Part shown: piece by piece, positions 9,751-19,761 of the stretch
Position numbering within the stretch: the stretch's first letter is position 1
Layout of the letters: every line of letters starts with the position of its first letter
Notes under the pieces: generated by a model
The model's database searches: none
Told to the model about the DNA's origin: nothing
The model's input: the letters and a program-made list of their open reading frames with translations, nothing else
Translations under genes and position numbers: made by a program
From: Escherichia ruysiae
Lineage (GTDB): Bacteria; Pseudomonadota; Gammaproteobacteria; Enterobacterales; Enterobacteriaceae
DNA: 64,000 nt
Assembly (NCBI RefSeq): GCF_031323975.1
Contig: NZ_JAVIWS010000001.1
Coordinates: forward strand, 930,001-994,000
Direction: 5' to 3'

Positions 9751-9831
9751 CTCAATCCTTTGGGCTTGCATGTTATCTTCAGCCCAGGATGATTCTTAAA
9801 TCAGCTATTTCCGCTGACTCTTCGCCCGATG

Positions 9832-9858
9832 AGGATGCTTTTACAGCATCCTTTCATT
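9832..9858 (+). terminator. Probable terminator after rcnA
   Basis: An eight-base perfect stem AGGATGCT/AGCATCCT with a five-base loop, followed by TTCATTTA. The T tract is interrupted, so termination may be partial and some transcription may reach rcnB. Confidence 0.5.
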
Positions 9859-9968
9859 TACACTTTTTACGAAATCATGGGATCACTAACAAAATATCGC
9901 TTGTCGGTTATATTGTATGACAGGAAAGATATGCGACTGATTTTGCTGATCCCCAACGTGGAGAGTAT

Positions 9969-10307
9969 ATGACCATAAGAAATAAGTTATTGTTGGGTGC
10001 GCTGTTGCTGGCAACCAGCGTAGCGTGGGCCGCACCGGTCACTGCGGGTTCGACCAATGCCTCTGGAATTTCAAAGTATGAGTTGAGCAGTTTCATCGCT
10101 GACTTTAAGCATTTCAAACCAGGCGATACCGTTCCAGAGATGTACCGCACCGATGAGTACAATATTAAGCAGTGGCAGTTACGTAACCTGCCTGCCCCTG
10201 ACGCCGGAACCCACTGGACCTATATGGGTGGCGCATATGTGTTGATCAACGACACTGACGGTAAAATCATTAAAGCCTACGACGGCGAAATATTCTACCA
10301 TCGCTAA
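9969..10307 (+). CDS. rcnB: RcnB, periplasmic Ni/Co homeostasis protein
   Basis: A 112-residue periplasmic protein with a cleavable signal (MTIRNKLLLGALLLATSVAWA, cut at about residue 21-22). The mature RcnB/YohN domain contains the conserved YELSSFIADFKHFKPGD and WTYMGGAYVLIN segments. In K-12 RcnB limits excess metal efflux by RcnA. GGAGAG precedes the ATG. A 218-bp gap with a hairpin separates it from rcnA. Confidence 0.95.
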   Translation: MTIRNKLLLGALLLATSVAWAAPVTAGSTNASGISKYELSSFIADFKHFKPGDTVPEMYRTDEYNIKQWQLRNLPAPDAGTHWTYMGGAYVLINDTDGKIIKAYDGEIFYHR

Positions 10308-10332
10308 AAAAAGCCCCCTCATCATGAGGGGG
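10306..10332 (-). terminator. Terminator of the yehDCBA operon
   Basis: The inverted repeat CCCCCTC/GAGGGGG around a five-base loop is flanked on the plus strand by seven A residues (10306-10312), giving a minus-strand U tract. It lies between the convergent rcnB and yehA stops. It serves the fimbrial operon, and the stem may also stop rcnB transcripts. Confidence 0.82.
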
Positions 10333-10388
10333 AAATGCAGACACCTTGTTATTTTTTATTATTAGCCACTTGCTCGTCTTACTTGTTA

Positions 10389-11423
10389 TTAGTCGTATTT
10401 CACGTTGATCAAGGCAGTAGCCTCCAGTGCGCCAGATTTAACTTTATTTTTATCATATACATAGTAACTGGCTGTTACCGGAATTAAGACTGTTGTATCT
10501 GTAATTTTTGACTTCGCCGCAATTTCCTTTAAATTTGTGTATCCTTTACTGCTGTCAGTGATATTTAAAAGTGTGACTGGTGAACCATTACTTTCAAGAA
10601 TAAATCCTACGCCATTATCTTCCGCACCTTTCAGTATCGTGTTACTGCTGGTTAACAAATCAGAACTTGATAAATACACCTGCATTTTCCGTGATGTTTG
10701 ATTTTGTTGACCTAATAAATTTTTACAACGCAGAATAATATCCCCTTTCTTGCTATTTATTGTTGTTTTGTTACCTGTGACTGGTAATTGTGAAACGGGA
10801 ATACTCTCTAAAGTAATTAATAAATCATCAGGTTTGCAGGTCGTTGTTATCGGGTTGTATGACAATGCCAGATTAAAGGAATAGACACCTGCATTTTGTG
10901 CCAATGCATTTCTGTAGCTATTCACACATGCATCCCACGACTTTCCTCCTAGCAAACACAGTAAAAATTGCACTGCAGCACTTCCACGCGTTGTTGATGA
11001 AGCACTGGATAATGTCGCGACACCATTAATCATCACTGCTCCGCCGCCCCCTGCAGAAACATTCACTTTCGCGTTACTGGCTGCCGATGTCACCGTTACT
11101 GAATAACCACTGGTGAAACTGGTCTGGTTATTTGATAATGTGATGCTGTTTTTGTTAGTCCATTCAAAATGTAAATTTAATTTAATGGTATCGTTATAAA
11201 GTCCAACAACAATATCCGACGGACTCATGGGGTTGATGGTATTCGTACTCACGCATGACGAGTCATTAAAATTATGCTCATATGTCGCCGTTTGTGTTTG
11301 AGTTAGCGCAAAATCTCCCTGAACAACCAAATTATGCTGCGCTGACAACTCTCCATAACATGCCGCATAGCTCACAGGAATAGCCATCATCATTAATATA
11401 AATAACATTATGCGATTTTTCAT
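10389..11423 (-). CDS. yehA: YehA, fimbrial tip adhesin-like protein
   Basis: A 344-residue secreted protein, signal peptide about residues 1-20 (LFILMMMAIPVSYA). Its size, last place in the operon, and a C-terminal pilin-like half with paired cysteines fit a two-domain chaperone-usher adhesin. The receptor is unknown. It lies 15 bases after yehB and is the last gene before a strong terminator. Intact. Confidence 0.9.
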   Translation of the reverse strand: MKNRIMLFILMMMAIPVSYAACYGELSAQHNLVVQGDFALTQTQTATYEHNFNDSSCVSTNTINPMSPSDIVVGLYNDTIKLNLHFEWTNKNSITLSNNQTSFTSGYSVTVTSAASNAKVNVSAGGGGAVMINGVATLSSASSTTRGSAAVQFLLCLLGGKSWDACVNSYRNALAQNAGVYSFNLALSYNPITTTCKPDDLLITLESIPVSQLPVTGNKTTINSKKGDIILRCKNLLGQQNQTSRKMQVYLSSSDLLTSSNTILKGAEDNGVGFILESNGSPVTLLNITDSSKGYTNLKEIAAKSKITDTTVLIPVTASYYVYDKNKVKSGALEATALINVKYD

Positions 11424-11438
11424 AGAACCACCTGACTA

Positions 11439-13919
11439 TTACTGGCAAATATAATTTTTACTTTCATCAATCTCTTTACCGAAGGTGATTATGCATGAAA
11501 GTCCTTGTCGTTTATCAATTGCTACATTAACCGATGGCGGTACGTCATTGGTGCGAATAAATAACTGGCTTCCCTGACCGACAACACCAATATTATGACC
11601 ATGGATATCATTAACTTCATAACCAAACGTTAATGGTTGCCCATCCACTCTTAACGCTTTTATAAACCAGGGTTTGCGCTGATCGGTATCAAAATTAATC
11701 AGCACGACCGCGCCGCGATAAGGGGCGGAAATTTTCCGGTTACCGCGCAATTCGGTTTCGCTATCACTTTGCGACACATCCAGCATCAGGTGATTTTCCC
11801 GATAAGACGTCATTCCGTCGTATACCACCACCCCATTACGATTTGTAGTGCGATATTTTTGTCCATTAACATAAGCATCTTTAATTCCTGGTGCATACAT
11901 CACAGCAAACGTTTCAGAAAGACGATTCGCCAGATTCACACCACCAGACCAGGCGACAATGCCCCCTGAAACACTGGCTCCAGCCTGTCGATAAATACTC
12001 GACTGACTATAACTGCCATTCACTGTCACCATCGGCGCGTTCCAGGTTAAATTCGCCCCAGCTGTCGTTTCGTTCCCCTGATGCTGATGACTCAAGTTGG
12101 CACCATAGTTAAACTGATCGCGGCTCCCAACCGTTCCCGATATTCCTGTATTGTTTGAGGCAAAACCCTGATCGTCAAAGGTCGTTGAGTTAGACATATA
12201 TATTTGCCGCCGTGGTGTCGTGACATCATCACCCCAATCAAAGGGAATCGATATAAAAATATTAAAGCGTTTTTCTTCATGATGATTCTCGTCATAAGCC
12301 TGACTTGCTGCGAGGGTATAGCTTATCCGTTGCAAGTTATTGGAGTAACTCAACTGATAATCTTTACTGCTGCCGCTACGCCCCCAGTAATCTCGCCATA
12401 ATGTACTTAATGACACAGAACCCCAGCCTTCTGGCAATGACTGACTCATATTGGCGGAAAAGCTATTTTTGCGCCCAAAATCATTCTGGTAATAATCTGC
12501 AATGTCATAGGCATCATTTTTATCGCGACGATAATTATCTTTATTATTTGCCCAGACATAATCATTAAACGTCCGGTAATCGCGCGAAGAATAACGCCAG
12601 GCTGCCAGGCCAAAACGCGTCGATGTTTGAGTCACAAATTTGTTGTAGGCTATCTGATAACTTTGTCCGTCAAAAATATCGCCATTATCTTGCTTACTAT
12701 GAGATTTTGTTGCATCGACAGAAATCGCGCCAATGCGTGTATTCCAGCCAGTCCCAAGAGTAAATGCGTAGTAATTATTGGCAATCATCGTGCCGCCATA
12801 CAGCGTTAATAAATTATTAAAGCCATACTGGTAACCGACCTGAACAAAATCGCTTTGCTTATTTGCTCCTTCAATATGGCTACGACCCGCCGCAAAATCA
12901 TATTTCGACACGCCCGGTTGCAACATATTTGGCACCGCCGAATAAGGCACCAGGTACGTGGTAACCGAACCGTCAGCCTCTTTCACGCTAACATCAAGAT
13001 CCGCTCCACCACCGGCCAATTGCAAATCAGTAATCGAAAATGGGCCAGGTGGAACCTCCTTCTGATAAACAATAAAACCGTTTTGTTCAATGGTTACCAG
13101 CGCGTTACTCTGCGCAATCCCCTGCACTCGTGGGGTAAAATTTTGCTTCGAGTCAGGCAACATCTGCATATCACGAAAAAGTCGCACGCCACTGAAGCGA
13201 ACAGAGTCAAAAATATCGCTTGAGGTGTACATATCACCGACACGCAGCGTGCCGAGAATTTGTGCAAACCCGCGTTCCAGATATAAGATATTGCTTTTCC
13301 ACTCCCCAGGATTGTTATCCGTTTTGCTGAAACTGGCATCAGAATGCAGTTGCCACCCCAGCAGATTTAATCCACTGTTAAAACGAACATAACTACTCTT
13401 GTTATTACCCGACGCTTTATAGTCGCTGTAATACTGGCTCATATAATAAGAGGTATAAAAAGCATTAATACCCCGTTCCCAGTTTTCCGGCGGGACATAA
13501 CCACTTTCCAGTTCATCAACCCAGGCTTGCGGAACGCTGAAATCTAAACGAAAAACACCGATATTCCAGGAATAACTCCCACCCTGAACAAGTTGCTCTA
13601 ATGTTAAACATTGCTTACTACTGGCGAAGTTATCGGTATTAATACCTAACCGCTTGATAATTTCTCTCGCCAGGCATGTTTCTTCGGGGTTATCTTTAAC
13701 GATAATCTCATATTTCCCACGCCATTGTTTATTGACATAAATATCGATGTCATATTGGCCCGGTAAAGGTTGATTATCATCAAGGCGAATATGAGCAACC
13801 TGTTGGTCTTTCATTCCCCCCATCATAAAATGGGTGTCAAAGGTTTCTTCCGCTGCATACGCTTCAATGCCGAGCAATAACGCTACGATTGCTAATGCGA
13901 GTGGGGTTATTCTCAACAC
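11439..13919 (-). CDS. yehB: YehB, fimbrial outer-membrane usher
   Basis: An 826-residue usher forming the outer-membrane secretion pore for fimbrial subunits. Order: signal peptide ending near EAYA, N-terminal chaperone-subunit binding domain, 24-strand barrel with plug (about residues 130-660), C-terminal domains ending in cysteine-containing SCIITFGKE...NYICQ. The frame can start at a TTG at 13934, but GTG at 13919 is preferred: AGGAG sits seven bases upstream and the resulting N-terminus and length match K-12 YehB. It lies immediately downstream of yehC. AT-richer codon use than flanking core genes is usual for fimbrial operons. Confidence 0.94.
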   Translation of the reverse strand: MLRITPLALAIVALLLGIEAYAAEETFDTHFMMGGMKDQQVAHIRLDDNQPLPGQYDIDIYVNKQWRGKYEIIVKDNPEETCLAREIIKRLGINTDNFASSKQCLTLEQLVQGGSYSWNIGVFRLDFSVPQAWVDELESGYVPPENWERGINAFYTSYYMSQYYSDYKASGNNKSSYVRFNSGLNLLGWQLHSDASFSKTDNNPGEWKSNILYLERGFAQILGTLRVGDMYTSSDIFDSVRFSGVRLFRDMQMLPDSKQNFTPRVQGIAQSNALVTIEQNGFIVYQKEVPPGPFSITDLQLAGGGADLDVSVKEADGSVTTYLVPYSAVPNMLQPGVSKYDFAAGRSHIEGANKQSDFVQVGYQYGFNNLLTLYGGTMIANNYYAFTLGTGWNTRIGAISVDATKSHSKQDNGDIFDGQSYQIAYNKFVTQTSTRFGLAAWRYSSRDYRTFNDYVWANNKDNYRRDKNDAYDIADYYQNDFGRKNSFSANMSQSLPEGWGSVSLSTLWRDYWGRSGSSKDYQLSYSNNLQRISYTLAASQAYDENHHEEKRFNIFISIPFDWGDDVTTPRRQIYMSNSTTFDDQGFASNNTGISGTVGSRDQFNYGANLSHQHQGNETTAGANLTWNAPMVTVNGSYSQSSIYRQAGASVSGGIVAWSGGVNLANRLSETFAVMYAPGIKDAYVNGQKYRTTNRNGVVVYDGMTSYRENHLMLDVSQSDSETELRGNRKISAPYRGAVVLINFDTDQRKPWFIKALRVDGQPLTFGYEVNDIHGHNIGVVGQGSQLFIRTNDVPPSVNVAIDKRQGLSCIITFGKEIDESKNYICQ

Positions 13920-13934
13920 GGGCAGCTCCTGCAA

Positions 13935-14609
13935 TTAAATTTTGTCGCTAATATAGTTGCCATCATCATCAATAATGGTCAAATACCAGCTATTCGCATT
14001 ATTAGTTTTGACGTTTACACTCTGGCTTTCTAATGGCGCAATCATGATGGTTTCATAATTGACTTTGACATTATTCGCTTTTACATCGGAAATCGTCACC
14101 CAGTTCGGCGAATCATTTTTTATCACCAGCCCATTGCCGCTACGATTTACCAGCAATTTCTTAAACGTTGCTTTATTAACCGGAGCAATACCCGCCGGTC
14201 GGTAAAACAATTTGATTCTGTTTTGCATCGCAAACTTCAGTGCATTCTTGCCTTCTTGTTCTGGACTATTAGGTGGAATATCCAGAACGTTCAGATAAAA
14301 AATGCTCTCTTTATTACTGGGCAACTTATTCGGCATGATTTTAATTTTTACTTGCTGTCCGGAGTTAGCCCCTATTTTTGCCACTGGTGGCGTTAGCATG
14401 AAAGGAACCTGAATCTTTTCCGGCGGCAGTGATGTGTCGCCATCATCAATCCACGCCTGAAGTAATGAAGATCGGTTTCCCTGATTCATCAACTGCACCA
14501 TCACTTCTTTATTTTCAGCCGGGTAAATAATTCGCGTCCCGTAGATGACAATTCCGGCATGTGCAGGAAGAACCATAGAAGAAATGAGTAAAGCTAATAA
14601 CCCTTTCAT
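13935..14609 (-). CDS. yehC: YehC, periplasmic fimbrial chaperone
   Basis: A 224-residue PapD-family chaperone that donates a beta strand to fimbrial subunits in the periplasm. Signal peptide MKGLLALLISSMVLPAHA, then immunoglobulin-like domains with the family segments YPAENKEVMVQLMNQGN, FYLNVLDIPP and IKLFYRPAG. Longer N-termini have been annotated in K-12, but the ATG at 14609 begins exactly at the signal peptide. It follows yehD after an attenuating hairpin. Confidence 0.94.
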   Translation of the reverse strand: MKGLLALLISSMVLPAHAGIVIYGTRIIYPAENKEVMVQLMNQGNRSSLLQAWIDDGDTSLPPEKIQVPFMLTPPVAKIGANSGQQVKIKIMPNKLPSNKESIFYLNVLDIPPNSPEQEGKNALKFAMQNRIKLFYRPAGIAPVNKATFKKLLVNRSGNGLVIKNDSPNWVTISDVKANNVKVNYETIMIAPLESQSVNVKTNNANSWYLTIIDDDGNYISDKI

Positions 14610-14621
14610 CTTAATGCCTCT

Positions 14622-14654
14622 TAAAATTAAAAGGCCGCCATGGAGATAGCGGCC
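14622..14654 (-). terminator. Partial terminator between yehD and yehC
   Basis: On the minus strand a GGCCGC/GCGGCC stem (14633-14638 and 14649-14654) is followed by TTTTAATTTT. A leaky terminator after the major subunit gene is common in fimbrial operons and would give more YehD than chaperone and usher. Confidence 0.65.
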
Positions 14655-14694
14655 ATGTTTATTTCCTGGAGAAACTTGCGAAATTATTTAATTA

Positions 14695-15237
14695 TTAATC
14701 CTGCGCCACACGCATAACTAAAGAAGAGACCACATCACCTGATTGCACTGAGTCTTCTGTCAGTTTCAGGTATTTTGCTTTAAACGGAATCGCATACTGA
14801 CCATCCGCTGTTTTATAACTCTCAATATTAAAAGGCGCTGAAACATCCAGGACATCGCTGTTATCGCCTAAATAGAGATAATAACCCACGGTATCGTTAC
14901 TACTGGCTATCGCTTTATCGTTGCCGGTTATTTTATCATTGGTGATCAACGAGAGTTTTACACCAGCAACTTCTTTCGGGCAGCTAATTTTTAACATGCT
15001 GCTGGTGACACCGACTGCATCATCATAGGTAGAATATTTCGCTTTACCTTCAAAGACAGTGGTCGGAACAGTTGGCATATTAATACTTACTGAATCACCA
15101 CCCGCTTCAAATTTACACGGAGACTCTGCAATATTCCCTTTAATAGTTAATGTTCCGGTATCAACGTCTGCAGCAAATACGCCAGCACTCATAAAAAAAG
15201 AAGAAAAGACAGCGGTAGCAATAATTGAATGTTTCAT
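14695..15237 (-). CDS. yehD: YehD, major fimbrial subunit
   Basis: A 180-residue pilin. Signal peptide of about 22 residues ending VFA|ADVDTGTL. The mature protein has the type 1 pilin pattern: TLTIKGNIAESPCKFEAGGDSV, a second cysteine in LKISCPKEV, and the C-terminal donor-strand/aromatic region ending SSLVMRVAQD, although the usual penultimate tyrosine is absent. First gene of yehDCBA, preceded by AAGGA and an AT-rich promoter region. In K-12 the operon is largely silent under laboratory conditions (H-NS control is family knowledge). Confidence 0.93.
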   Translation of the reverse strand: MKHSIIATAVFSSFFMSAGVFAADVDTGTLTIKGNIAESPCKFEAGGDSVSINMPTVPTTVFEGKAKYSTYDDAVGVTSSMLKISCPKEVAGVKLSLITNDKITGNDKAIASSNDTVGYYLYLGDNSDVLDVSAPFNIESYKTADGQYAIPFKAKYLKLTEDSVQSGDVVSSLVMRVAQD

Positions 15238-15454
15238 AATAGGTTCCTTAATATAGTTTATTTTGATTGTTAAGACTCTGTATCTCGTGGAAACAAATTT
15301 CTCACATCAAAAAAGTTACCGCAATGTAAACGTATTGTTTTATTGATTTAAAACAAGTTAACCATTGCAATATAATTACAACAAATACTTAAGGGAATTA
15401 AATATTTACCACATCTATTAATTGACATAATTTACTGTTAACCACATTCTTAAA

Positions 15455-15499
15455 ATAAATAAAAAAGCCTAAATTATTCACGGGAATGATTTAGGCTTT
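15455..15499 (-). terminator. Terminator of yehE
   Basis: An eleven-base perfect stem AAAGCCTAAAT/ATTTAGGCTTT (15464-15474, 15489-15499) with a 14-base loop. The minus-strand flank is T-rich (TTTTTATTTATTTTA). It isolates yehE from the yehD promoter region. Confidence 0.85.
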
Positions 15500-15528
15500 C
15501 CAAATATTATTAAAAGAGTGTTGCCTGA

Positions 15529-15810
15529 TTAATCGTAGCGATTTAATACGATTCGACGTTTGCTATCGTTGCCCGCTGTAACCAGCTCTGTAGTGACGCC
15601 TTTTACCGGCGAAGAAATCCGATGACGGGTATCAACGCTTTGCGATACCTGACCGCAATGCTGTTGGGGCTGGCTATTAACAATATCCATACTGCATGTT
15701 GGGGGGCTGATCCTGCCATTAATCGTTAATGCGGCAGTCTCTGAAGAGAACGCGGGAGAAGCCAATCCATAGGCAAGAAAAATGATTCCTGACAGCCAAT
15801 ACTTATTCAT
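15529..15810 (-). CDS. yehE: YehE, small secreted DUF2574 protein
   Basis: A 93-residue protein with a clear signal peptide (MNKYWLSGIIFLAYGLASPAFS) and two cysteines, in TCSM and QHCGQ. The mature start ETAALTINGRISPPTCSMDI resembles the N-terminal strand of fimbrial subunits, which hints at a degenerate or minor pilin-like domain (inference). It is separated from yehD by its own terminator. Function unknown. Confidence 0.88.
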   Translation of the reverse strand: MNKYWLSGIIFLAYGLASPAFSSETAALTINGRISPPTCSMDIVNSQPQQHCGQVSQSVDTRHRISSPVKGVTTELVTAGNDSKRRIVLNRYD

Positions 15811-16000
15811 TGAACGTTATCCCTGTAGTAAAGGTTATGCCTGGATAGATTGAGTGCATAACAAACTATAGCTGTACATCCGCTACACAGCCACGAAGGA
15901 TGATAAAGAGGCTTTACCTGTACGATCAATCTACTTTGTACAGTTTAGGACTAAGATCCACTGAATATTCACAGCATTAAAAAAGTGTTCATTTAAAGCC

Positions 16001-16044
16001 ACAAAATAAATACACCGCATCAATGTATCATTTCTGCGGTGTAT
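16001..16044 (-). terminator. Terminator of mrp
   Basis: A ten-base perfect stem ATACACCGCA/TGCGGTGTAT (16010-16019, 16035-16044) with a 15-base loop, followed on the minus strand by TTTATTTTGT. It lies about 30 bases past the mrp stop. Confidence 0.85.
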
Positions 16045-16072
16045 GACGAACAACCAGAAAGGCTAATGCACG

Positions 16073-17182
16073 TTAGACCGCGCGGAAGGAGATCTCACCT
16101 GGAATAACTTCACCTTGCCAGTAGAGCTGAGCAGCAACCCGGTCAGCCAGTTGGCGGTAGATAGTAGTAAATTCGCTCTCCGGACGGCTGATAACGGTAG
16201 GTGTTCCTTTGTCGAGATCTTCACGCAGGCTAATGTGTAACGGCATTTGCCCCAACAACTGCGTATGGTATTTCTCGGCCAGTTTCTCTGCCCCACCAGT
16301 GCCGAAAATCGGCTCATGATGACCACAGTTACTGCAAATATGGACGCTCATGTTCTCGACAATACCCAGTACCGGAACTTCGACTTTCTCGAACATCACG
16401 ATACCTTTTTTCGCATCAATCAGCGCGATGTCCTGTGGCGTGGTGACCACTACTGCACCGGTTACAGGAATGTTTTGCGCCAGTGTCAATTGAATGTCAC
16501 CGGTGCCTGGCGGCATGTCGAGCACCAGATAATCCAGATCCGGCCATAAGGTTTCTTGCAACATTTGCATCAACGCCTTGCTCGCCATCGGGCCACGCCA
16601 CACCATCGCGTTGTCGTCAGTGACCAGATAACCAATTGAATTGGTTGCCAGGCCATGAGACATAATCGGTGCCATATGAGTCCCGTCCGGCGAGGTCGGA
16701 CGCTGATTTTCTGCCCCCAGCATGGTTGGGATAGACGGACCATAAATGTCGGCATCCAGAATGCCGACTTTCGCTCCTTCCGCCGCCAGCGCCAGCGCCA
16801 GGTTTACCGCCGTGGAGGATTTACCCACGCCACCTTTGCCGGAACTGACCGCGATAATGTTCTTCACGCCGTTAATTCCCGGCTGATTCTTCACGCGTTT
16901 CAGCGTGGCAATGTTATGCGACAGTTTCCAGTCGATAGCTTTTGCCCCGGTGATACGCAGCAATTCGGCGCTACATTGCTCTTTTAACTCTTCGAACGCG
17001 CTATGCCAGACGAACGGCATAACCAGCTCCACATGCAGCGTGTCGTCCATCCAGGCGACATGATGCAACGCTTTCAGCGTGGTAAGGTTATGCTTCAGGG
17101 TTGGGTGCTGAAAATTAGCCAGTGTCCCGGCGACCATTGCGCGCAAGGCTTCTGGTGATTTGGCCTGGGATTGTTCGTTCAT
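16073..17182 (-). CDS. mrp: Mrp (ApbC), iron-sulfur cluster carrier ATPase
   Basis: A 369-residue deviant Walker ATPase that holds and transfers a 4Fe-4S cluster. Residues 1-90 form a MIP18/DUF59-like domain. The P-loop GKGGVGKS is at 115-122, the second nucleotide motif DMPPGTGD at 222-229, and the cluster-bridging Cys283-X2-Cys286 is present in HICSNCGHH. It is divergent from metG over 132 bp, the conserved enterobacterial arrangement. Confidence 0.96.
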   Translation of the reverse strand: MNEQSQAKSPEALRAMVAGTLANFQHPTLKHNLTTLKALHHVAWMDDTLHVELVMPFVWHSAFEELKEQCSAELLRITGAKAIDWKLSHNIATLKRVKNQPGINGVKNIIAVSSGKGGVGKSSTAVNLALALAAEGAKVGILDADIYGPSIPTMLGAENQRPTSPDGTHMAPIMSHGLATNSIGYLVTDDNAMVWRGPMASKALMQMLQETLWPDLDYLVLDMPPGTGDIQLTLAQNIPVTGAVVVTTPQDIALIDAKKGIVMFEKVEVPVLGIVENMSVHICSNCGHHEPIFGTGGAEKLAEKYHTQLLGQMPLHISLREDLDKGTPTVISRPESEFTTIYRQLADRVAAQLYWQGEVIPGEISFRAV

Positions 17183-17314
17183 CCCGACTCCTTATTTATA
17201 TAGATAAACCATCAGCTAAATAGTTTACCTGAAGAAAATAGATAAGTACTTACTTAACATTTTCCCATTTGGTACTATCTAACCCCTTTTCACTACTAAG
17301 AAGTAATGCCTACT

Positions 17315-19348
17315 ATGACTCAAGTCGCGAAGAAAATTCTGGTGACGTGCGCACTGCCGTACGCTAACGGCTCTATCCACCTCGGCCATATGCTGGAGCA
17401 CATCCAGGCTGATGTCTGGGTCCGTTACCAGCGAATGCGCGGCCACGAGGTCAACTTCATCTGCGCCGACGATGCCCACGGTACGCCGATCATGCTGAAA
17501 GCCCAGCAGCTTGGTATTACCCCGGAGCAGATGATTGGCGAAATGAGTCAGGAGCATCAGACTGATTTCGCAGGCTTTAATATCAGCTACGACAACTATC
17601 ACTCGACGCACAGCGAAGAGAACCGTCAGTTGTCTGAGCTTATCTATACTCGCCTGAAAGAGAACGGTTTTATTAAAAACCGCACCATCTCTCAGTTGTA
17701 CGACCCGGAAAAAGGTATGTTCCTGCCGGATCGTTTTGTGAAAGGCACCTGCCCGAAATGTAAAGCGCCAGATCAATACGGCGATAACTGTGAAGTCTGC
17801 GGCGCGACCTACAGCCCGACTGAACTGATCGAGCCGAAATCTGTGGTTTCTGGTGCTACGCCGGTGATGCGTGATTCCGAACACTTCTTCTTTGATCTGC
17901 CCTCTTTCAGCGAAATGTTGCAGGCATGGACCCGCAGCGGCGCGTTGCAGGAGCAGGTGGCAAACAAAATGCAGGAGTGGTTTGAATCCGGCCTGCAACA
18001 GTGGGATATCTCCCGCGATGCGCCTTACTTCGGTTTTGAAATTCCGAACGCACCAGGCAAATACTTCTACGTCTGGCTGGACGCGCCGATTGGTTACATG
18101 GGTTCCTTCAAGAATCTGTGCGACAAGCGCGGCGATACCGTAAGCTTCGATGAATACTGGAAGAAAGACTCCACCGCCGAACTGTACCACTTCATCGGTA
18201 AAGATATCGTTTACTTCCACAGCCTGTTCTGGCCTGCCATGCTGGAAGGCAGCAACTTCCGCAAGCCGACCAACCTGTTTGTTCACGGCTATGTGACGGT
18301 GAACGGCGCGAAGATGTCCAAGTCTCGTGGCACGTTCATTAAAGCCAGCACCTGGCTGAATCATTTTGACGCTGACAGCCTGCGCTACTACTACACTGCG
18401 AAACTCTCTTCGCGCATTGATGATATCGATCTCAACCTGGAAGATTTCGTTCAGCGCGTAAATGCCGATATCGTCAATAAAGTGGTTAACCTGGCCTCCC
18501 GTAACGCTGGCTTTATCAACAAGCGTTTTGACGGCGTGTTGGCAAGCGAACTGGCTGACCCTGAACTGTACAAAACCTTTACCGATGCCGCTGAAGTTAT
18601 TGGCGAAGCGTGGGAAAGCCGCGAATTTGGTAAAGCTGTGCGCGAAATCATGGCGCTGGCTGACCTGGCTAACCGCTATGTTGACGAGCAGGCTCCGTGG
18701 GTGGTGGCGAAACAGGAAGGCCGCGATGCCGATCTGCAAGCGATTTGCTCAATGGGCATAAACCTGTTCCGCGTGCTGATGACTTACCTGAAGCCGGTAC
18801 TGCCGAAACTGACTGAACGTGCGGAAGCATTCCTCAATACGGAACTGACCTGGGATGGTATTCAGCAACCGCTGCTGGGCCATAAAGTGAATCCGTTCAA
18901 GGCACTGTATAACCGTATCGATATGAAACAGGTGGAAGCACTGGTGGAAGCATCCAAAGAAGAAGTGAAAGCAACTGCCGCGCCAGTTACTGGCCCGCTG
19001 GCTGATGATCCGATTCAGGAAACCATCACCTTTGACGACTTCGCCAAAGTTGACCTGCGCGTGGCGCTGATTGAAAACGCAGAGTTTGTTGAGGGTTCTG
19101 ACAAGCTGCTGCGCCTGACGCTGGATCTGGGTGGCGAAAAACGCAATGTCTTCTCCGGCATTCGTTCTGCTTACCCAGACCCACAGGCGCTGATTGGTCG
19201 TCACACCATTATGGTGGCTAACCTGGCTCCGCGTAAAATGCGCTTCGGTATCTCCGAAGGCATGGTGATGGCTGCCGGTCCTGGCGGGAAAGATATCTTC
19301 CTGTTAAGCCCGGATGCCGGTGCTAAACCTGGTCATCAAGTGAAATAA
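17315..19348 (+). CDS. metG: MetG, methionyl-tRNA synthetase
   Basis: A 677-residue class I synthetase. HLGH (residues 22-25) and KMSKS (about 332-336) form the ATP site. A zinc knuckle CPKC...CEVC lies near 145-161. After the anticodon-binding helices, a C-terminal Trbp111-like tRNA-binding domain starts near residue 575 ([24 protein letters not shown]). The ATG at 17306 would add three residues; the ATG at 17315 is preferred because it gives the known N-terminus [10 protein letters not shown]. It ends before a strong terminator. Confidence 0.97.
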   Translation: MTQVAKKILVTCALPYANGSIHLGHMLEHIQADVWVRYQRMRGHEVNFICADDAHGTPIMLKAQQLGITPEQMIGEMSQEHQTDFAGFNISYDNYHSTHSEENRQLSELIYTRLKENGFIKNRTISQLYDPEKGMFLPDRFVKGTCPKCKAPDQYGDNCEVCGATYSPTELIEPKSVVSGATPVMRDSEHFFFDLPSFSEMLQAWTRSGALQEQVANKMQEWFESGLQQWDISRDAPYFGFEIPNAPGKYFYVWLDAPIGYMGSFKNLCDKRGDTVSFDEYWKKDSTAELYHFIGKDIVYFHSLFWPAMLEGSNFRKPTNLFVHGYVTVNGAKMSKSRGTFIKASTWLNHFDADSLRYYYTAKLSSRIDDIDLNLEDFVQRVNADIVNKVVNLASRNAGFINKRFDGVLASELADPELYKTFTDAAEVIGEAWESREFGKAVREIMALADLANRYVDEQAPWVVAKQEGRDADLQAICSMGINLFRVLMTYLKPVLPKLTERAEAFLNTELTWDGIQQPLLGHKVNPFKALYNRIDMKQVEALVEASKEEVKATAAPVTGPLADDPIQETITFDDFAKVDLRVALIENAEFVEGSDKLLRLTLDLGGEKRNVFSGIRSAYPDPQALIGRHTIMVANLAPRKMRFGISEGMVMAAGPGGKDIFLLSPDAGAKPGHQVK

Positions 19349-19356
19349 CTCCCTTC

Positions 19357-19386
19357 AAGGCGCTGCATCAACAGCGCCTTTTCTTT
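19357..19386 (+). terminator. Terminator of metG
   Basis: Nine-base perfect stem AAGGCGCTG/CAGCGCCTT (19357-19365, 19372-19380) with a six-base loop, followed by TTCTTT. Confidence 0.9.
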
Positions 19387-19487
19387 ATAAATTCCTAAAG
19401 TTGTTTTCTCGCCTTTTTGTCGCTCTGTAACCTGCGCAAATGCTGTTAGCATCTGTATTAAACTGGATAAAATTACAGGGATGCAGA

Positions 19488-19544
19488 ATGAGACACTTTA
19501 TCTATCAGGACGAGAAATCACATAATTATTCAGCTACTCCATAA
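19488..19544 (+). pseudogene. 5' fragment of yehH/molR (18 codons left)
   Basis: ATG at 19488 begins MRHFIYQDEKSH, which I recognise as the N-terminus of the large WGR-domain protein YehH/MolR found downstream of metG in K-12. The frame then diverges and stops at TAA 19542-19544. Its promoter-proximal position after the metG terminator matches yehH. What remains is the left end of a large deletion. Confidence 0.7.
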
Positions 19545-19761
19545 CGGCTGGCGCTATCAGGAACAGAGCGCCATTAGTCAGGCTGATTTGCTGGCGAACG
19601 AACTCACCGTAATCGGTTTTTATCGGCTGGCGCATGTGTTGAAGCAATTACGCAATTCGGAAAGCGAGACACTGGCAGAAGTATTGAATAATTGTGTTTT
19701 ACTCTGCGAACAGTTGTTACTGATGCTTGAGCAACAAGGAGGAAAAAATGCTTTTTATTAA
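19525..19761 (+). pseudogene. 3' fragment of a yeh-block gene (probably yehQ), 78 codons
   Basis: From 19525 an open frame without a start codon runs 78 codons to TAA at 19759-19761 (IIQLLHNGWRYQEQ ... EQQGGKNAFY). It is helical in character and directly follows the yehH remnant in another frame. In K-12 the last gene of this block before yehR is yehQ (SWIM zinc-finger protein), so this is most likely its C-terminal end. The parentage is inference from position, not from an alignment. The yehI-yehK-yehL-yehM-yehP genes between the two ends are missing. Confidence 0.6.

Noticed and set aside
17279..18739. A 486-codon open frame on the minus strand opposite metG
   Set aside because: It runs antisense through the highly conserved metG catalytic domain, has no family resemblance and no ribosome-binding site; it reflects metG codon bias.
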